Source: an uncultured Bacteroidales bacterium
GTDB lineage: Bacteria; Bacteroidota; Bacteroidia; Bacteroidales; Muribaculaceae
DNA: 64,000 nt
Assembly (NCBI GenBank): GCA_900542185.1
Contig: UQMZ01000001.1
Span: 79,351 to 143,350 of the forward strand
Direction: 5' to 3'
Shown here: positions 30,457 to 38,584 of the stretch, piece by piece
Numbering within the stretch: position 1 is the stretch's first letter
Layout of the letters: each line of letters starts with the position of its first letter
Translations under genes and position numbers: made by a program
The notes under the pieces: generated by a model
Told to the model about the DNA's origin: nothing
The model's input: only the letters and a program-made list of their open reading frames with translations
Databases searched by the model: none

Positions 30457-30490
30457 GGCTCCGCATGGTTCCCATGCCGGGGCCTTGTCG
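30457..30490 (+). terminator. Hairpin between convergent lipoprotein and efflux genes
   Basis: GGCTCCGCATG and CATGCCGGGGCC pair with one bulge and one wobble around a short loop, followed by TTGTCGTGTT. It could end transcription from both directions. Confidence 0.4.
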
Positions 30491-30529
30491 TGTTCAGTCC
30501 ATCATCTATGGCAATGAAAAGCTTTTAGG

Positions 30530-31888
30530 CTACATCACGCCGCCTCCGACGGCGTGATAGAGGTTTATGACCGCATGTATGAGGTCGAAGCGATGTTGCG
30601 CAAGGGTCATTTCTGCATCGAGAAGTGTCTGCTGGGCTGTCAGCACTTCAAGATAGGTGGTGCCGGAGTGTCGCATCAGCAATTGTGTCTTGCGTACAGC
30701 TTCATTCAAGGCCTCGACCTGACGCCCTGATATGTCAATCTGTGATTTTGCCGTCTGCCATGCGGTCAAGGCATCGTTTACCTCCTTGCCGGCATCAAGC
30801 AGCGACTGTTGGAAATGCAGCCGTGCTTCCTCCTGTTGTGTTTTGGCTATTTTCAGATTTGCGATGTTGGTTCCACGGTTGAACAAAGGCTGAGTAAGAG
30901 AGCCGATAGCATTCAGCAGCCACTGGCCGGGATTGGTTATGATTCCACCGCCGTTATTAGTCCATCCAAGTGTGCCGGAAAGGGTTATGCTCGGATAAAA
31001 GGCGGCTCTCGCAACATTTGTGGCATAAAAAGCCTGCGCGAGATTCATCTCGGCATTCCGCACATCGGGCCGGTTGGAAAGCAGTTGCAAAGGAACTCCT
31101 ATTGAAATGGTATCCGGGAAAGAAGCATCCGCCAGATTCCCGCGCCGTATTGTCTGCGAAGGCATGGCAAGAACAGATGACAAAGCGTTCTCTGTCTCTG
31201 AAATGCTTTTGAGGATAGCCAGACGGGAGGCCTCAAGTTCCATTACACTCGACTTCGCCTGCAATACTCCCGCCTCGTTGGATTTACCGACCCTTTTCAA
31301 AGCCTCAAGGGCCTTTACCGTATTGCGCCAGTTTTCAAGTGTCCTGCCGTTGATTTCAAACTGTGCGTCAAGCATCGTCAGCGTATAGTAACTGTCGGCG
31401 ATTGTGGCGATGAGGCGGGTCTGAACCGCCTGCCGGTAATCACGGCTTCCTTCTAATGCTGCGACCGCTCCACGTTTCGCCGATGTCAATTTGCCGAATA
31501 TGTCAAGTTCCCAATTCGCTCCCGCACCGATGTTATATGTCTTGTCAGTGTTTCCGTCGTATCGGCTCACACCTCCTTCCGCCGTCAGCCCCATAGACGG
31601 GAGATAAGCCAGTTTTGCCGCTGACAGAGAGGCTTCCGCCGCTTCGACACGCAGTCTGGCAATGTGCAAATCAGTATTGGCAGACAACCCTTTTTCAATC
31701 AACGACTGGAGACAGGTGTCGCTGAACATCTCGCGCCACGGCAATGAAGCGATTGTCGAAGTGTCGTTTGCCGCAGGTAAATTACGGTAAATTCCGTCAG
31801 TCGATACTTCCGGTCTGGCATAGCGGCTGTAAGTGCCGCAACCGGCAAGCATCAGAAGTGAGAATATGATCAATACAGTATTTTTCAT
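30530..31888 (-). CDS. RND efflux outer-membrane factor (NodT/TolC family lipoprotein)
   Basis: The 452-residue protein has lipobox LAGC (Cys17) and two OEP repeats with the long helical hairpins typical of TolC-like channels. One repeat contains GVPLQLLSNRPDVRNAEMNL, the signature of the NodT branch, followed by AFYPSITLSGTLGWT. It forms the exit duct of the tripartite pump. It is the last gene of the operon, joined to the pump gene by an ATGA overlap. Confidence 0.9.
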   Translation of the reverse strand: MKNTVLIIFSLLMLAGCGTYSRYARPEVSTDGIYRNLPAANDTSTIASLPWREMFSDTCLQSLIEKGLSANTDLHIARLRVEAAEASLSAAKLAYLPSMGLTAEGGVSRYDGNTDKTYNIGAGANWELDIFGKLTSAKRGAVAALEGSRDYRQAVQTRLIATIADSYYTLTMLDAQFEINGRTLENWRNTVKALEALKRVGKSNEAGVLQAKSSVMELEASRLAILKSISETENALSSVLAMPSQTIRRGNLADASFPDTISIGVPLQLLSNRPDVRNAEMNLAQAFYATNVARAAFYPSITLSGTLGWTNNGGGIITNPGQWLLNAIGSLTQPLFNRGTNIANLKIAKTQQEEARLHFQQSLLDAGKEVNDALTAWQTAKSQIDISGRQVEALNEAVRKTQLLMRHSGTTYLEVLTAQQTLLDAEMTLAQHRFDLIHAVINLYHAVGGGVM

Positions 31889-34800
31889 CTTTTACGCATT
31901 ACTCGTTCCTGAATATGTTGAAACACAATGAACAGCGACGGCACAAGAAACAGCAGCGCCAGTGTACCCACGATCATGCCGCCGATTACACCTGTGGCAA
32001 GGGAACGGCTGCCGTTTGCTCCGACGCCATGCGCCAGCATCAGGGGGACAAGGCCGAATACCATAGCCAGCACCGTCATCAGAATCGGGCGCAGACGCAC
32101 CTTGGCCGCGCTGTATGCAGCTTTTACCAGGGACATCCCTTCGGCACGGCGCTTTTCGGCATACTCAGTCAGCAGAATTGCTGTCTTGGCAAGAAGTCCG
32201 ATAATCATGATCAGTCCTGTCTGCATATAGATATTGTTCTCAAGGTCGAACATCCACGCGAACAGGAAACTTCCCATCAGTCCGCAGGGTACAGAAAGCA
32301 GCACGGCAAACGGCACGAACAGGCTTTCGTAGAGAGCGCACAATATCAGATAGACAAGCACGAAACATAAAATAAAGATTAATGTCGCGTTGTTGGTTGT
32401 CTTACTTTCCTCACGCGAGAGTCCGCCGAACTCATAGCCGTATGACGACGGAAGCACCTCCTGCGCAGTCTCGCTGATAGCCTTTATTGCCTGACCGGAA
32501 CTGTAGCCCGGTGCCGGAGTGCCGTTGATGGCTATTGCGTTGAACAGATTGAAACGGGTAAGATCCGAAGGCCCGTTGGTCTTTGTCAGGCGCACGAACT
32601 GACTGAGCGGTGCCATTGAACCGTCAGAGGTGCGCACATACATCATATTAAGCGATTCCGGATTTATACGGTATTCCGACGGTGCCTGCATCGTAACATG
32701 GTAGAGCTTGGAGAAACGGTTGAAGTCCGATACATAGCCGCCGGTATAGTAGCCCGACAGAGTGGACAGCACTTCTGACGGCGAAACGCCCGACTGCCCG
32801 CATTTTGCCGCGTCGATATCCACCCAATACTGCGGATAATCCGTGGCGAAGGAGGAATACACCTCGCCGATTTCAGGTCGCCGGGACAATGCCTCGACAA
32901 ACTTGTCAGCTTCTTTCTTGAAGGAATTTATATCTCCGCCCGACTTGTCCTGAAGATACAGATCGAAACCGTTGCCCATGCCATATCCGGCAATCATAGG
33001 GGGAGACATGGCAAACACGGTGGCATCCGGAATGTCGGATGTACGGGCATAGATTTTCTCTATCACGTCATCGACCGACTGCCCTTCGTCTTTGCGCTCT
33101 TTCCAATCCTTAAGCGTCATGAAATACATGGCTTGCGACGAACCGGAACCGTTGAAGGAGAATCCTGCCACACCTCCATTGAATTCAATCTCGCCTATGC
33201 TGTCGAGACTATGGTTTATCCGGTCCATCACTTTTTGAGTCTGAGCCATTGAGGAACCGGGCTTTGTGTTCATGCTCACCATTACCGTGCCGGTGTCCTC
33301 TTGCGGTATGAGTCCGGTTTTGGTGACATTCATGAGAATCACGAGCAGCACTATTGACACTCCGATTACACTCCACAGCAGCCATCTGCGGTGTATCACA
33401 TAAAGCACCCCACGCACATAGCGGTTGCTCATGCGGTTGAAAACGGCATTGAACGCCTTACGGAAACGGGCGGCGAAATTGTTTTTCGCATTTCCTTCTT
33501 CATCTGTATAGGGTTTCAGCAACAAAGCGCAAAGAGCCGGAGCCAACGTGAAGGCATTGATTGCAGAAATGCCGACAGCCACAGCCATCGTGATGCCGAA
33601 CTGGGCATAGAAAGAGCCGGACGTTCCTCCCATCATTGCCACCGGAATGAATACCGCCATAAATATTATTGTGGAAGTCAGCACGGCAGACGACACATTC
33701 TTCATCGCATCGTCGGCGGCAAGCACGGGAGAACGGTAACCTTCATCGAACTTTGCCTGCACAGCCTCTACCACCACTATCGCGTCATCGACCACCGTTC
33801 CGATAGCCAAGACAAGGGCGAACAGTGTGAGCAGATTGATAGAGAAACCAATCAGCGACATAACGGCGAACGTGCCGATAATCGATACAAAAATAGAGAT
33901 CGTCGGAATCAGCGTCGATTTTATATCCTGAAGGAACACATACACCACAATCACCACGAGCAATATTGCTTCAAGCAACGTGCGTATCACCGAATGAATC
34001 GAAGCATAGAGAAACTTGTTTGTATCTGTAAGCACAACAAATTCAGTACCTTTCGGAAGACTGCCCTTGATTTCGTCCAATACTTCATGTATCTCGTTGA
34101 TTGTGCTGGATGCGTTTGACCCTGCTTTCTGATTTATCAGCATCATGGCTGCGGGATGTCCGTTCACTTCCGACGAATAGTTGTAATACTCGTCGCCAAG
34201 CTCCACATCCGCCACATCCTTCAAGCGCAATACATCACCACCAGGCAACGATTTGATTACAAGTTCTCCGAACTCCTCAGCCGTAGAGAGACGACCGCGA
34301 TATTTCATCGTGTATTCATTTGCCGTCTGATGGTTGGCACCGAAAGAGCCGGTGGCAGCCTCTATGTTCTGCCCTGCAAGCACATTTGAAATATCGTCGG
34401 GGATAAGTCCGTATTGCGCCATCCTGTCGGGCTTAAGCCACAGACGCATACTGTAGTTGGAGCCGAAAAGCTGTGCCTTGCCCACTCCGCTGATACGTTT
34501 CAGCCGTGGCTCGACATTTATCTTGACGTAGTTATTGAGGAAAGTCTGGTCAAAACGGTCGTCGGGAGAATACAGCGCGAAAGTCAGAAGCTCGGCGTTC
34601 TGCTGTTTCTCAGTGGTGACACCGGTCTTGGTGGCTTCCGCCGGGAGTTGGCTAAGCACTCCGTTGACACGGTTCTGTACGTTGACAGCCGCCATGTCAG
34701 CGTTGGCACCTTGCTTGAAATAGATCATGATTGACGCATCGCCTGTATTCGAAGCGGTCGAAGTCATATATGTCATGTCTTCCACGCCGTTGATAGCTTC

Positions 34801-35001
34801 CTCCAAAGGAGCAATGACAGCTTTCTGCACGGTCTCGGCATTTGCGCCGGGATATGTGGCCCAGACATTGATGGTCGGAGGCGCGATGTCGGGATATTGT
34901 TCCACCGGCAAAGAAAAGATGGCAATCGCTCCCATCAGCACGATTACTACCGAAATCACCCCGGAAAACACCGGGCGGTCTATGAAGAAGCGCAGGTTCA
35001 T
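31885..35001 (-). CDS. RND multidrug efflux pump, inner-membrane subunit (AcrB/HAE1 family)
   Basis: The product has 1038 residues, full family length. It starts with the AcrB-like FFIDRPVFSGVISVVIVLMG, has large periplasmic loops between TM1-TM2 and TM7-TM8, and carries the proton-relay aspartates in TM4 (GTVVDDAIVVVEA, near residue 405). The porter-domain run WATYPGANAETVQ and the tail GGMIVGTLALLFLVPSLF are also typical of HAE1 proteins. It exports hydrophobic compounds using proton influx. ATGA overlaps on both sides tie it to the adaptor and outer-membrane factor. Confidence 0.94.
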   Translation of the reverse strand: MNLRFFIDRPVFSGVISVVIVLMGAIAIFSLPVEQYPDIAPPTINVWATYPGANAETVQKAVIAPLEEAINGVEDMTYMTSTASNTGDASIMIYFKQGANADMAAVNVQNRVNGVLSQLPAEATKTGVTTEKQQNAELLTFALYSPDDRFDQTFLNNYVKINVEPRLKRISGVGKAQLFGSNYSMRLWLKPDRMAQYGLIPDDISNVLAGQNIEAATGSFGANHQTANEYTMKYRGRLSTAEEFGELVIKSLPGGDVLRLKDVADVELGDEYYNYSSEVNGHPAAMMLINQKAGSNASSTINEIHEVLDEIKGSLPKGTEFVVLTDTNKFLYASIHSVIRTLLEAILLVVIVVYVFLQDIKSTLIPTISIFVSIIGTFAVMSLIGFSINLLTLFALVLAIGTVVDDAIVVVEAVQAKFDEGYRSPVLAADDAMKNVSSAVLTSTIIFMAVFIPVAMMGGTSGSFYAQFGITMAVAVGISAINAFTLAPALCALLLKPYTDEEGNAKNNFAARFRKAFNAVFNRMSNRYVRGVLYVIHRRWLLWSVIGVSIVLLVILMNVTKTGLIPQEDTGTVMVSMNTKPGSSMAQTQKVMDRINHSLDSIGEIEFNGGVAGFSFNGSGSSQAMYFMTLKDWKERKDEGQSVDDVIEKIYARTSDIPDATVFAMSPPMIAGYGMGNGFDLYLQDKSGGDINSFKKEADKFVEALSRRPEIGEVYSSFATDYPQYWVDIDAAKCGQSGVSPSEVLSTLSGYYTGGYVSDFNRFSKLYHVTMQAPSEYRINPESLNMMYVRTSDGSMAPLSQFVRLTKTNGPSDLTRFNLFNAIAINGTPAPGYSSGQAIKAISETAQEVLPSSYGYEFGGLSREESKTTNNATLIFILCFVLVYLILCALYESLFVPFAVLLSVPCGLMGSFLFAWMFDLENNIYMQTGLIMIIGLLAKTAILLTEYAEKRRAEGMSLVKAAYSAAKVRLRPILMTVLAMVFGLVPLMLAHGVGANGSRSLATGVIGGMIVGTLALLFLVPSLFIVFQHIQERVMRKR

Positions 35002-36122
35002 TTCTTCTCCGTTTTAGGGGTGACGGACATTCCTTCCTTTACCAATCCCACGCCCTCTGATATGATTGTATCTCCCACGTCAAGACCATCTTTCACTATA
35101 TAGTTGTTGCCGTCATTCAGACGGTCAACGGTAAGATATGCGGCTTCGGCCTTACCGTTTTTAAGTCGATATGCTATGATTTTGTCCTGCAACTCGACTG
35201 TGGCTGTCATGGGAACGACAATAGCATCCGAGCCTGATCCCTGAATGACGACATTGCCGATTGTACCGCTCAAAAGCTCTTTGTCCGGATTCGGAAACAG
35301 AGCCTTTATCTGTACGGCGCCGGTTGTGGAATTGACGACTCCGCTTATTGTTTCTATCTTTCCCCCTGGTTCGTAGAATGAACCGTCGTTTAACTGAAGT
35401 TTGACCGCAGGCATCTCGCTTATAATTCTGTCTATCGAACCGTAACGCGAAACCAATTGACGCAATTTGTTTTCGGAGATGGAAAAATAGGCGTACATTT
35501 CAGAATTGTCCGATACCACGGTAAACGGTTGCTCTATTGTCGGACTGACGAGTGCGCCAATACGGTAAGGGAGCGTTCCTACCACACCGTCGCTCGGACT
35601 TTTGATTTCAGTGTATGACAGATTGTTGCGTGCATCTGCTTCATGTGCTTTTGCCTGCTCTAACTCGGCCTGTGCCACAGCCAATTGATTGCGTGCGACC
35701 GAGAGTTCATAATCGGAAACCACGTTTTCATCAAACAGGGATTGTTTCCCGTTAAGTTCGATGCGGGCTGTCTCGACTCTTGCTTTGGCGGCTCTTACAT
35801 TGGCAACTGCCATGCGCAATGCGGCTTGATACGGCACCTGGTCGATGACGGCAAGCACCTGTCCGCGTCTCACGCGCTCGCCCTCCTTTACATACAGACG
35901 CGTTATGCGGCCCGAAACCTGAGGAATAATTTCCACATCCTGACGGCCACGGATTGAGGCTGAAAATGTCTCGGTAAGGTCCACCTGTTGCTCTGATACA
36001 GTCAGTACGGATAATGACGGCGCTGTTCCCGTTTCATCTGTCGACGGCTTGCAGCCGGTCAGAATAATCAGACAACATGCTTCTGTAATGATGATGTTTC
36101 TTATTATTTCACGCTTTTTCAT
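34998..36122 (-). CDS. RND efflux periplasmic adaptor (AcrA/MFP family lipoprotein)
   Basis: The 374-residue protein has lipobox LTGC (Cys24). The order beta-barrel, lipoyl and helical hairpin domains is clear: EIIPQVSGRITRLYVKEGER is the lipoyl half-motif, and a hairpin of about 70 residues (ARIELNGKQSLFDENVVSDY) connects its halves. It bridges the pump and the outer-membrane channel. It is the first gene of the operon, with a leader of about 14 bases from the -7 box at 36143. Confidence 0.92.
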   Translation of the reverse strand: MKKREIIRNIIITEACCLIILTGCKPSTDETGTAPSLSVLTVSEQQVDLTETFSASIRGRQDVEIIPQVSGRITRLYVKEGERVRRGQVLAVIDQVPYQAALRMAVANVRAAKARVETARIELNGKQSLFDENVVSDYELSVARNQLAVAQAELEQAKAHEADARNNLSYTEIKSPSDGVVGTLPYRIGALVSPTIEQPFTVVSDNSEMYAYFSISENKLRQLVSRYGSIDRIISEMPAVKLQLNDGSFYEPGGKIETISGVVNSTTGAVQIKALFPNPDKELLSGTIGNVVIQGSGSDAIVVPMTATVELQDKIIAYRLKNGKAEAAYLTVDRLNDGNNYIVKDGLDVGDTIISEGVGLVKEGMSVTPKTEKK

Positions 36123-36142
36123 TAGACGATTGTTTTAAGCAG

Positions 36143-36150
36143 CAAAATTA
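36143..36150 (-). promoter_or_regulatory. -7 box of the efflux operon
   Basis: TAATTTTG on the minus strand, 21 bases before the ATG at 36122. There is no TTTG at -33; exactly 40 bases separate it from the edge of the repeat array. The layout suits an activator-dependent promoter. Confidence 0.6.
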
Positions 36151-36190
36151 TCTTCCTATTATGGAGTGTAAAAGGATAAACCGCATGAGC

Positions 36191-36294
36191 CGGACAAAAT
36201 GGGAGATGAAACGGACAATTCGGCAGTTGAACCGGCACTGGTGCCTTGTCCGCTTCATTTATTGTTTTGTCCGCTTCAACCGTTGATTTGTCCG
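36191..36294. promoter_or_regulatory. Mirror-symmetric array of six 21-base-spaced elements (candidate LytTR operator)
   Basis: On the plus strand CGGACAA occurs at 36191 and 36212, with a degenerate copy CGGCACT at 36233. The reverse complement TTGTCCG occurs at 36246, 36267 and 36288. Spacing within each trio is exactly 21 bases. Flanks are also conserved (ATGA or TTGA on the left arm, its complement on the right). LytTR regulators such as AgrA bind direct repeats with about 21-base centre-to-centre spacing, and a LytTR regulator is encoded next door. Binding by that protein is inference; the repeats and spacing are seen directly. Confidence 0.8.
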
Positions 36295-36334
36295 GCTCGA
36301 TTGCTTTTTCCTATGAACCTCCGTTGCTATTATA

Positions 36335-36342
36335 TACCTTTG
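36335..36342 (+). promoter_or_regulatory. -7 box of the two-component operon
   Basis: TACCTTTG lies exactly 40 bases after the right edge of the repeat array and 42 bases before the ATG at 36384. The -33 position is not TTTG. This mirrors the efflux promoter on the other side. Confidence 0.6.
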
Positions 36343-36383
36343 CGGAAAAATGAGTAACTTTGCTCTAATAAAGTCATTGGCAG

Positions 36384-37445
36384 ATGGTAAGGCTGAAATA
36401 CAAAATAATGAACTGGAGAGACGGGCTGCTATTATCCGCTGTCTCCTATATTCTGTATCTGATACTCTGGTTGATGCTTGATGATGAGACATCGGAGCAA
36501 CTCCCCGAAATGATATGGTATGATTACGTCATTGATTTTTCTGTCTGTGTAATATTCACCTATATATCGCTCGGTTTCTGCTATTTGCTTTTCAAATTCC
36601 TGCCGTTCAGGACATCCTATCACTGGACTGTTGTCTACGCCTCATGTCTCCTGATAATCAACAATGCGGTAGCCTTTGGCATGGTCTCGTTGTTCGATTT
36701 CCTTTGGGGCGACCTCGGTGGGAACGCACTATACAATGAGTTGATGAACATGAAGGGCGCTTATACCTTCGCCATGATAGCTACCTTCATATCGAGTGTA
36801 TATGCCAACTCATTTTATCTAAAATCATATCTGAAAGCGCTGGACGAGAAACAGAAACTGGAGATCGCCCTTATCAAAGAAAAGGAAACTGCTTTGCAAT
36901 TCCAGCTGAACTCTCTGAAACTCCAGATAAATCCGCATTTCCTTTTCAATAATTTCAGCACTCTGTCCGAACTGATAGAAAGCCATCCGGCAACGGCAAG
37001 CGATTTCCTGTCGCATCTGTCAAAGGTTTACCGACATATCGTCCGGAACCTGAACGTCAATCTCATAGACCTCCGTGACGAACTGAAATTCATTGACTCA
37101 TATTTCTATTTGATGAAACTCCGTCATGGAGAGGGAATAAAGGTAAACATTGACGATAGTCTGCGCACTTCGTACTATCAGATTCCTCCGGCCTCGTTGC
37201 AGCTGCTCGTCGAGAACGCAATCAAGCATAACGCCTTTTCCGCGGAACAGCCTCTAATTATCGACATAAGAGCTGAAAAGGATTATCTCGTGGTAAGAAA
37301 CCTGAAACAGCCGCTGGAGCATCCTGCCGAATCCACCGGTGTAGGTCAGTGGAACATCGCAAGCCGATATTCATTGTTAAGCTCAAAGGAAATCAGGATA
37401 GAGGACAGCGGCTGTTTCTATTCCGTCAGCGTTCCATTATTATAA
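36384..37445 (+). CDS. LytS/YehU-type sensor histidine kinase
   Basis: The product has 353 residues; an ATG at 36408 is an alternative start. Four membrane segments are predicted in the first 145 residues, then a short coiled coil (KLEIALIKEKETALQFQLN) and the His_kinase domain, with phospho-acceptor His185 in LQINPHFLFNN. The ATPase part has PPASLQLLVENAIKHNAF. There is almost no extracytoplasmic loop, so the signal is likely sensed in the membrane. The response-regulator gene follows after 11 bases. Confidence 0.9.
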   Translation: MVRLKYKIMNWRDGLLLSAVSYILYLILWLMLDDETSEQLPEMIWYDYVIDFSVCVIFTYISLGFCYLLFKFLPFRTSYHWTVVYASCLLIINNAVAFGMVSLFDFLWGDLGGNALYNELMNMKGAYTFAMIATFISSVYANSFYLKSYLKALDEKQKLEIALIKEKETALQFQLNSLKLQINPHFLFNNFSTLSELIESHPATASDFLSHLSKVYRHIVRNLNVNLIDLRDELKFIDSYFYLMKLRHGEGIKVNIDDSLRTSYYQIPPASLQLLVENAIKHNAFSAEQPLIIDIRAEKDYLVVRNLKQPLEHPAESTGVGQWNIASRYSLLSSKEIRIEDSGCFYSVSVPLL

Positions 37446-37456
37446 AGACTCCGGTT

Positions 37457-38212
37457 ATGAATGTACTTATTATAGAAGACGAGAGACATAACGCCGACAG
37501 GCTCACAAGGCTTCTCGACAGCAGCTTTGACGACATAACGGTTTACGGGCCCCTTCCAAGTATCGCCGATATACGCCGATTCTTTAATGAACCGGAAAAG
37601 ATCGACCTCATTCTTGCCGACATACGCCTTTCCGACGGACTGAGTTTCGACGCGCTGAAAGATATTCCCGGCGACATACCGGTCATTTTCACCACCGCTT
37701 ACGACGAATATGCCCTTAAAGCATTTCATTACAACGGAATCGCCTATCTTCTGAAACCGGTTGAAAAGGAAGAACTTGTCGAGGCTGTCGAGAAAAGCAG
37801 ACGGCTGGCAGCTCCGTCCGCGACAAAAGAGATAGCCGAGATTTACAGGCTCCTGCAAGGGAAACCGGAGGTATATCGGCAGCGCTTCCTCGTCGCCGAG
37901 AAAGACGGGTACATTACCGTGCCGGTATCAGAAATAAGTTATATTGCAGCCGAATCGGGTCTTGCACATCTATATCTTAAAAGCAAGAGGCAATATAACA
38001 TCGACATGACTCTCGACGATATTGACACGCAGCTCGATCCGTTGCAGTTTTTCAGGGCGACCCGCCAGCAGATAGTGAACATATCCTCGGTCCGTAGGAT
38101 TTCAAACTGGTTCAACCGCAAGATCAGGATAATCCTTTCGGAGTATCCCGATGCAGAGATTGTCGTGGGCAAAGATAAAGTCACGCGTCTCAAGCAATGG
38201 CTCGACCGCTGA
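37457..38212 (+). CDS. LytTR-type response regulator
   Basis: The ATG at 37457 begins MNVLIIEDERHNADRL, the start of a receiver domain; a longer frame inside the kinase gene is not real. The product has 251 residues. The phospho-acceptor is Asp55 (LILADIRLSDG), with the switch residues in FTTAYDEYALKAF and Lys in YLLKPV. The LytTR DNA-binding domain occupies about residues 145-250 (FLVAEKDGYITVPVSEISYI, FFRATRQQIVNISSV). It is likely to bind the array at 36191-36294 and to control both itself and the efflux operon. Confidence 0.92.
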   Translation: MNVLIIEDERHNADRLTRLLDSSFDDITVYGPLPSIADIRRFFNEPEKIDLILADIRLSDGLSFDALKDIPGDIPVIFTTAYDEYALKAFHYNGIAYLLKPVEKEELVEAVEKSRRLAAPSATKEIAEIYRLLQGKPEVYRQRFLVAEKDGYITVPVSEISYIAAESGLAHLYLKSKRQYNIDMTLDDIDTQLDPLQFFRATRQQIVNISSVRRISNWFNRKIRIILSEYPDAEIVVGKDKVTRLKQWLDR

Positions 38213-38329
38213 TGTGTCATAAAAAGAATATTGATCCTGGGTATTATCGGATGTTTAGTTCATTGCGCTGGTAATGATTGAATTATAGGCTTATAGTTGG
38301 CAAAATGAAAGCAGGATGGGGCGTTAAAT

Positions 38330-38360
38330 TTTGTAATGTGGCGAAAAAATGGTAATTTTG
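38330..38360 (+). promoter_or_regulatory. glmS promoter
   Basis: TTTG (38330-38333), a 19-base spacer and TAATTTTG (38353-38360) form a consensus Bacteroidetes promoter. It lies 225 bases before the glmS ATG, so a long leader is predicted. The 117 bases between the response-regulator stop and this promoter show nothing notable. Confidence 0.7.
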
Positions 38361-38584
38361 TCGGCTGAAATTACGTTTAACAATCATTGATCCGAATAAC
38401 AAGAAGATTTTTCTCTCCCGAACGTTGAGTGGCTGCATGGAACGATAAGTGAGATAGCGCTTTATACTAAGGGTTAGGAAAACTAAACAAAAACGACTGA
38501 AGGTATTGCATTATGATTGGCTGCACGATATCATCATGCCGCATATTATAATGGTACGAATGCCTTACAGCTTATATTGAACTT
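38361..38584 (+). other. Long untranslated leader of glmS with hairpin and short upstream frame
   Basis: About 215 bases would be transcribed ahead of glmS. A hairpin with 10-base arms and one mismatch (38508-38517 and 38530-38539, 12-base loop) overlaps a 12-codon frame starting at 38513 and stopping at 38551. I see no similarity to the glmS ribozyme of Firmicutes. A regulatory role is possible but unsupported beyond the length and structure. Confidence 0.4.

Noticed and set aside
38361..38584. glmS-type ribozyme
   Set aside because: The leader lacks the pseudoknotted core of the Firmicutes ribozyme, and no cleavage-site context is recognisable.
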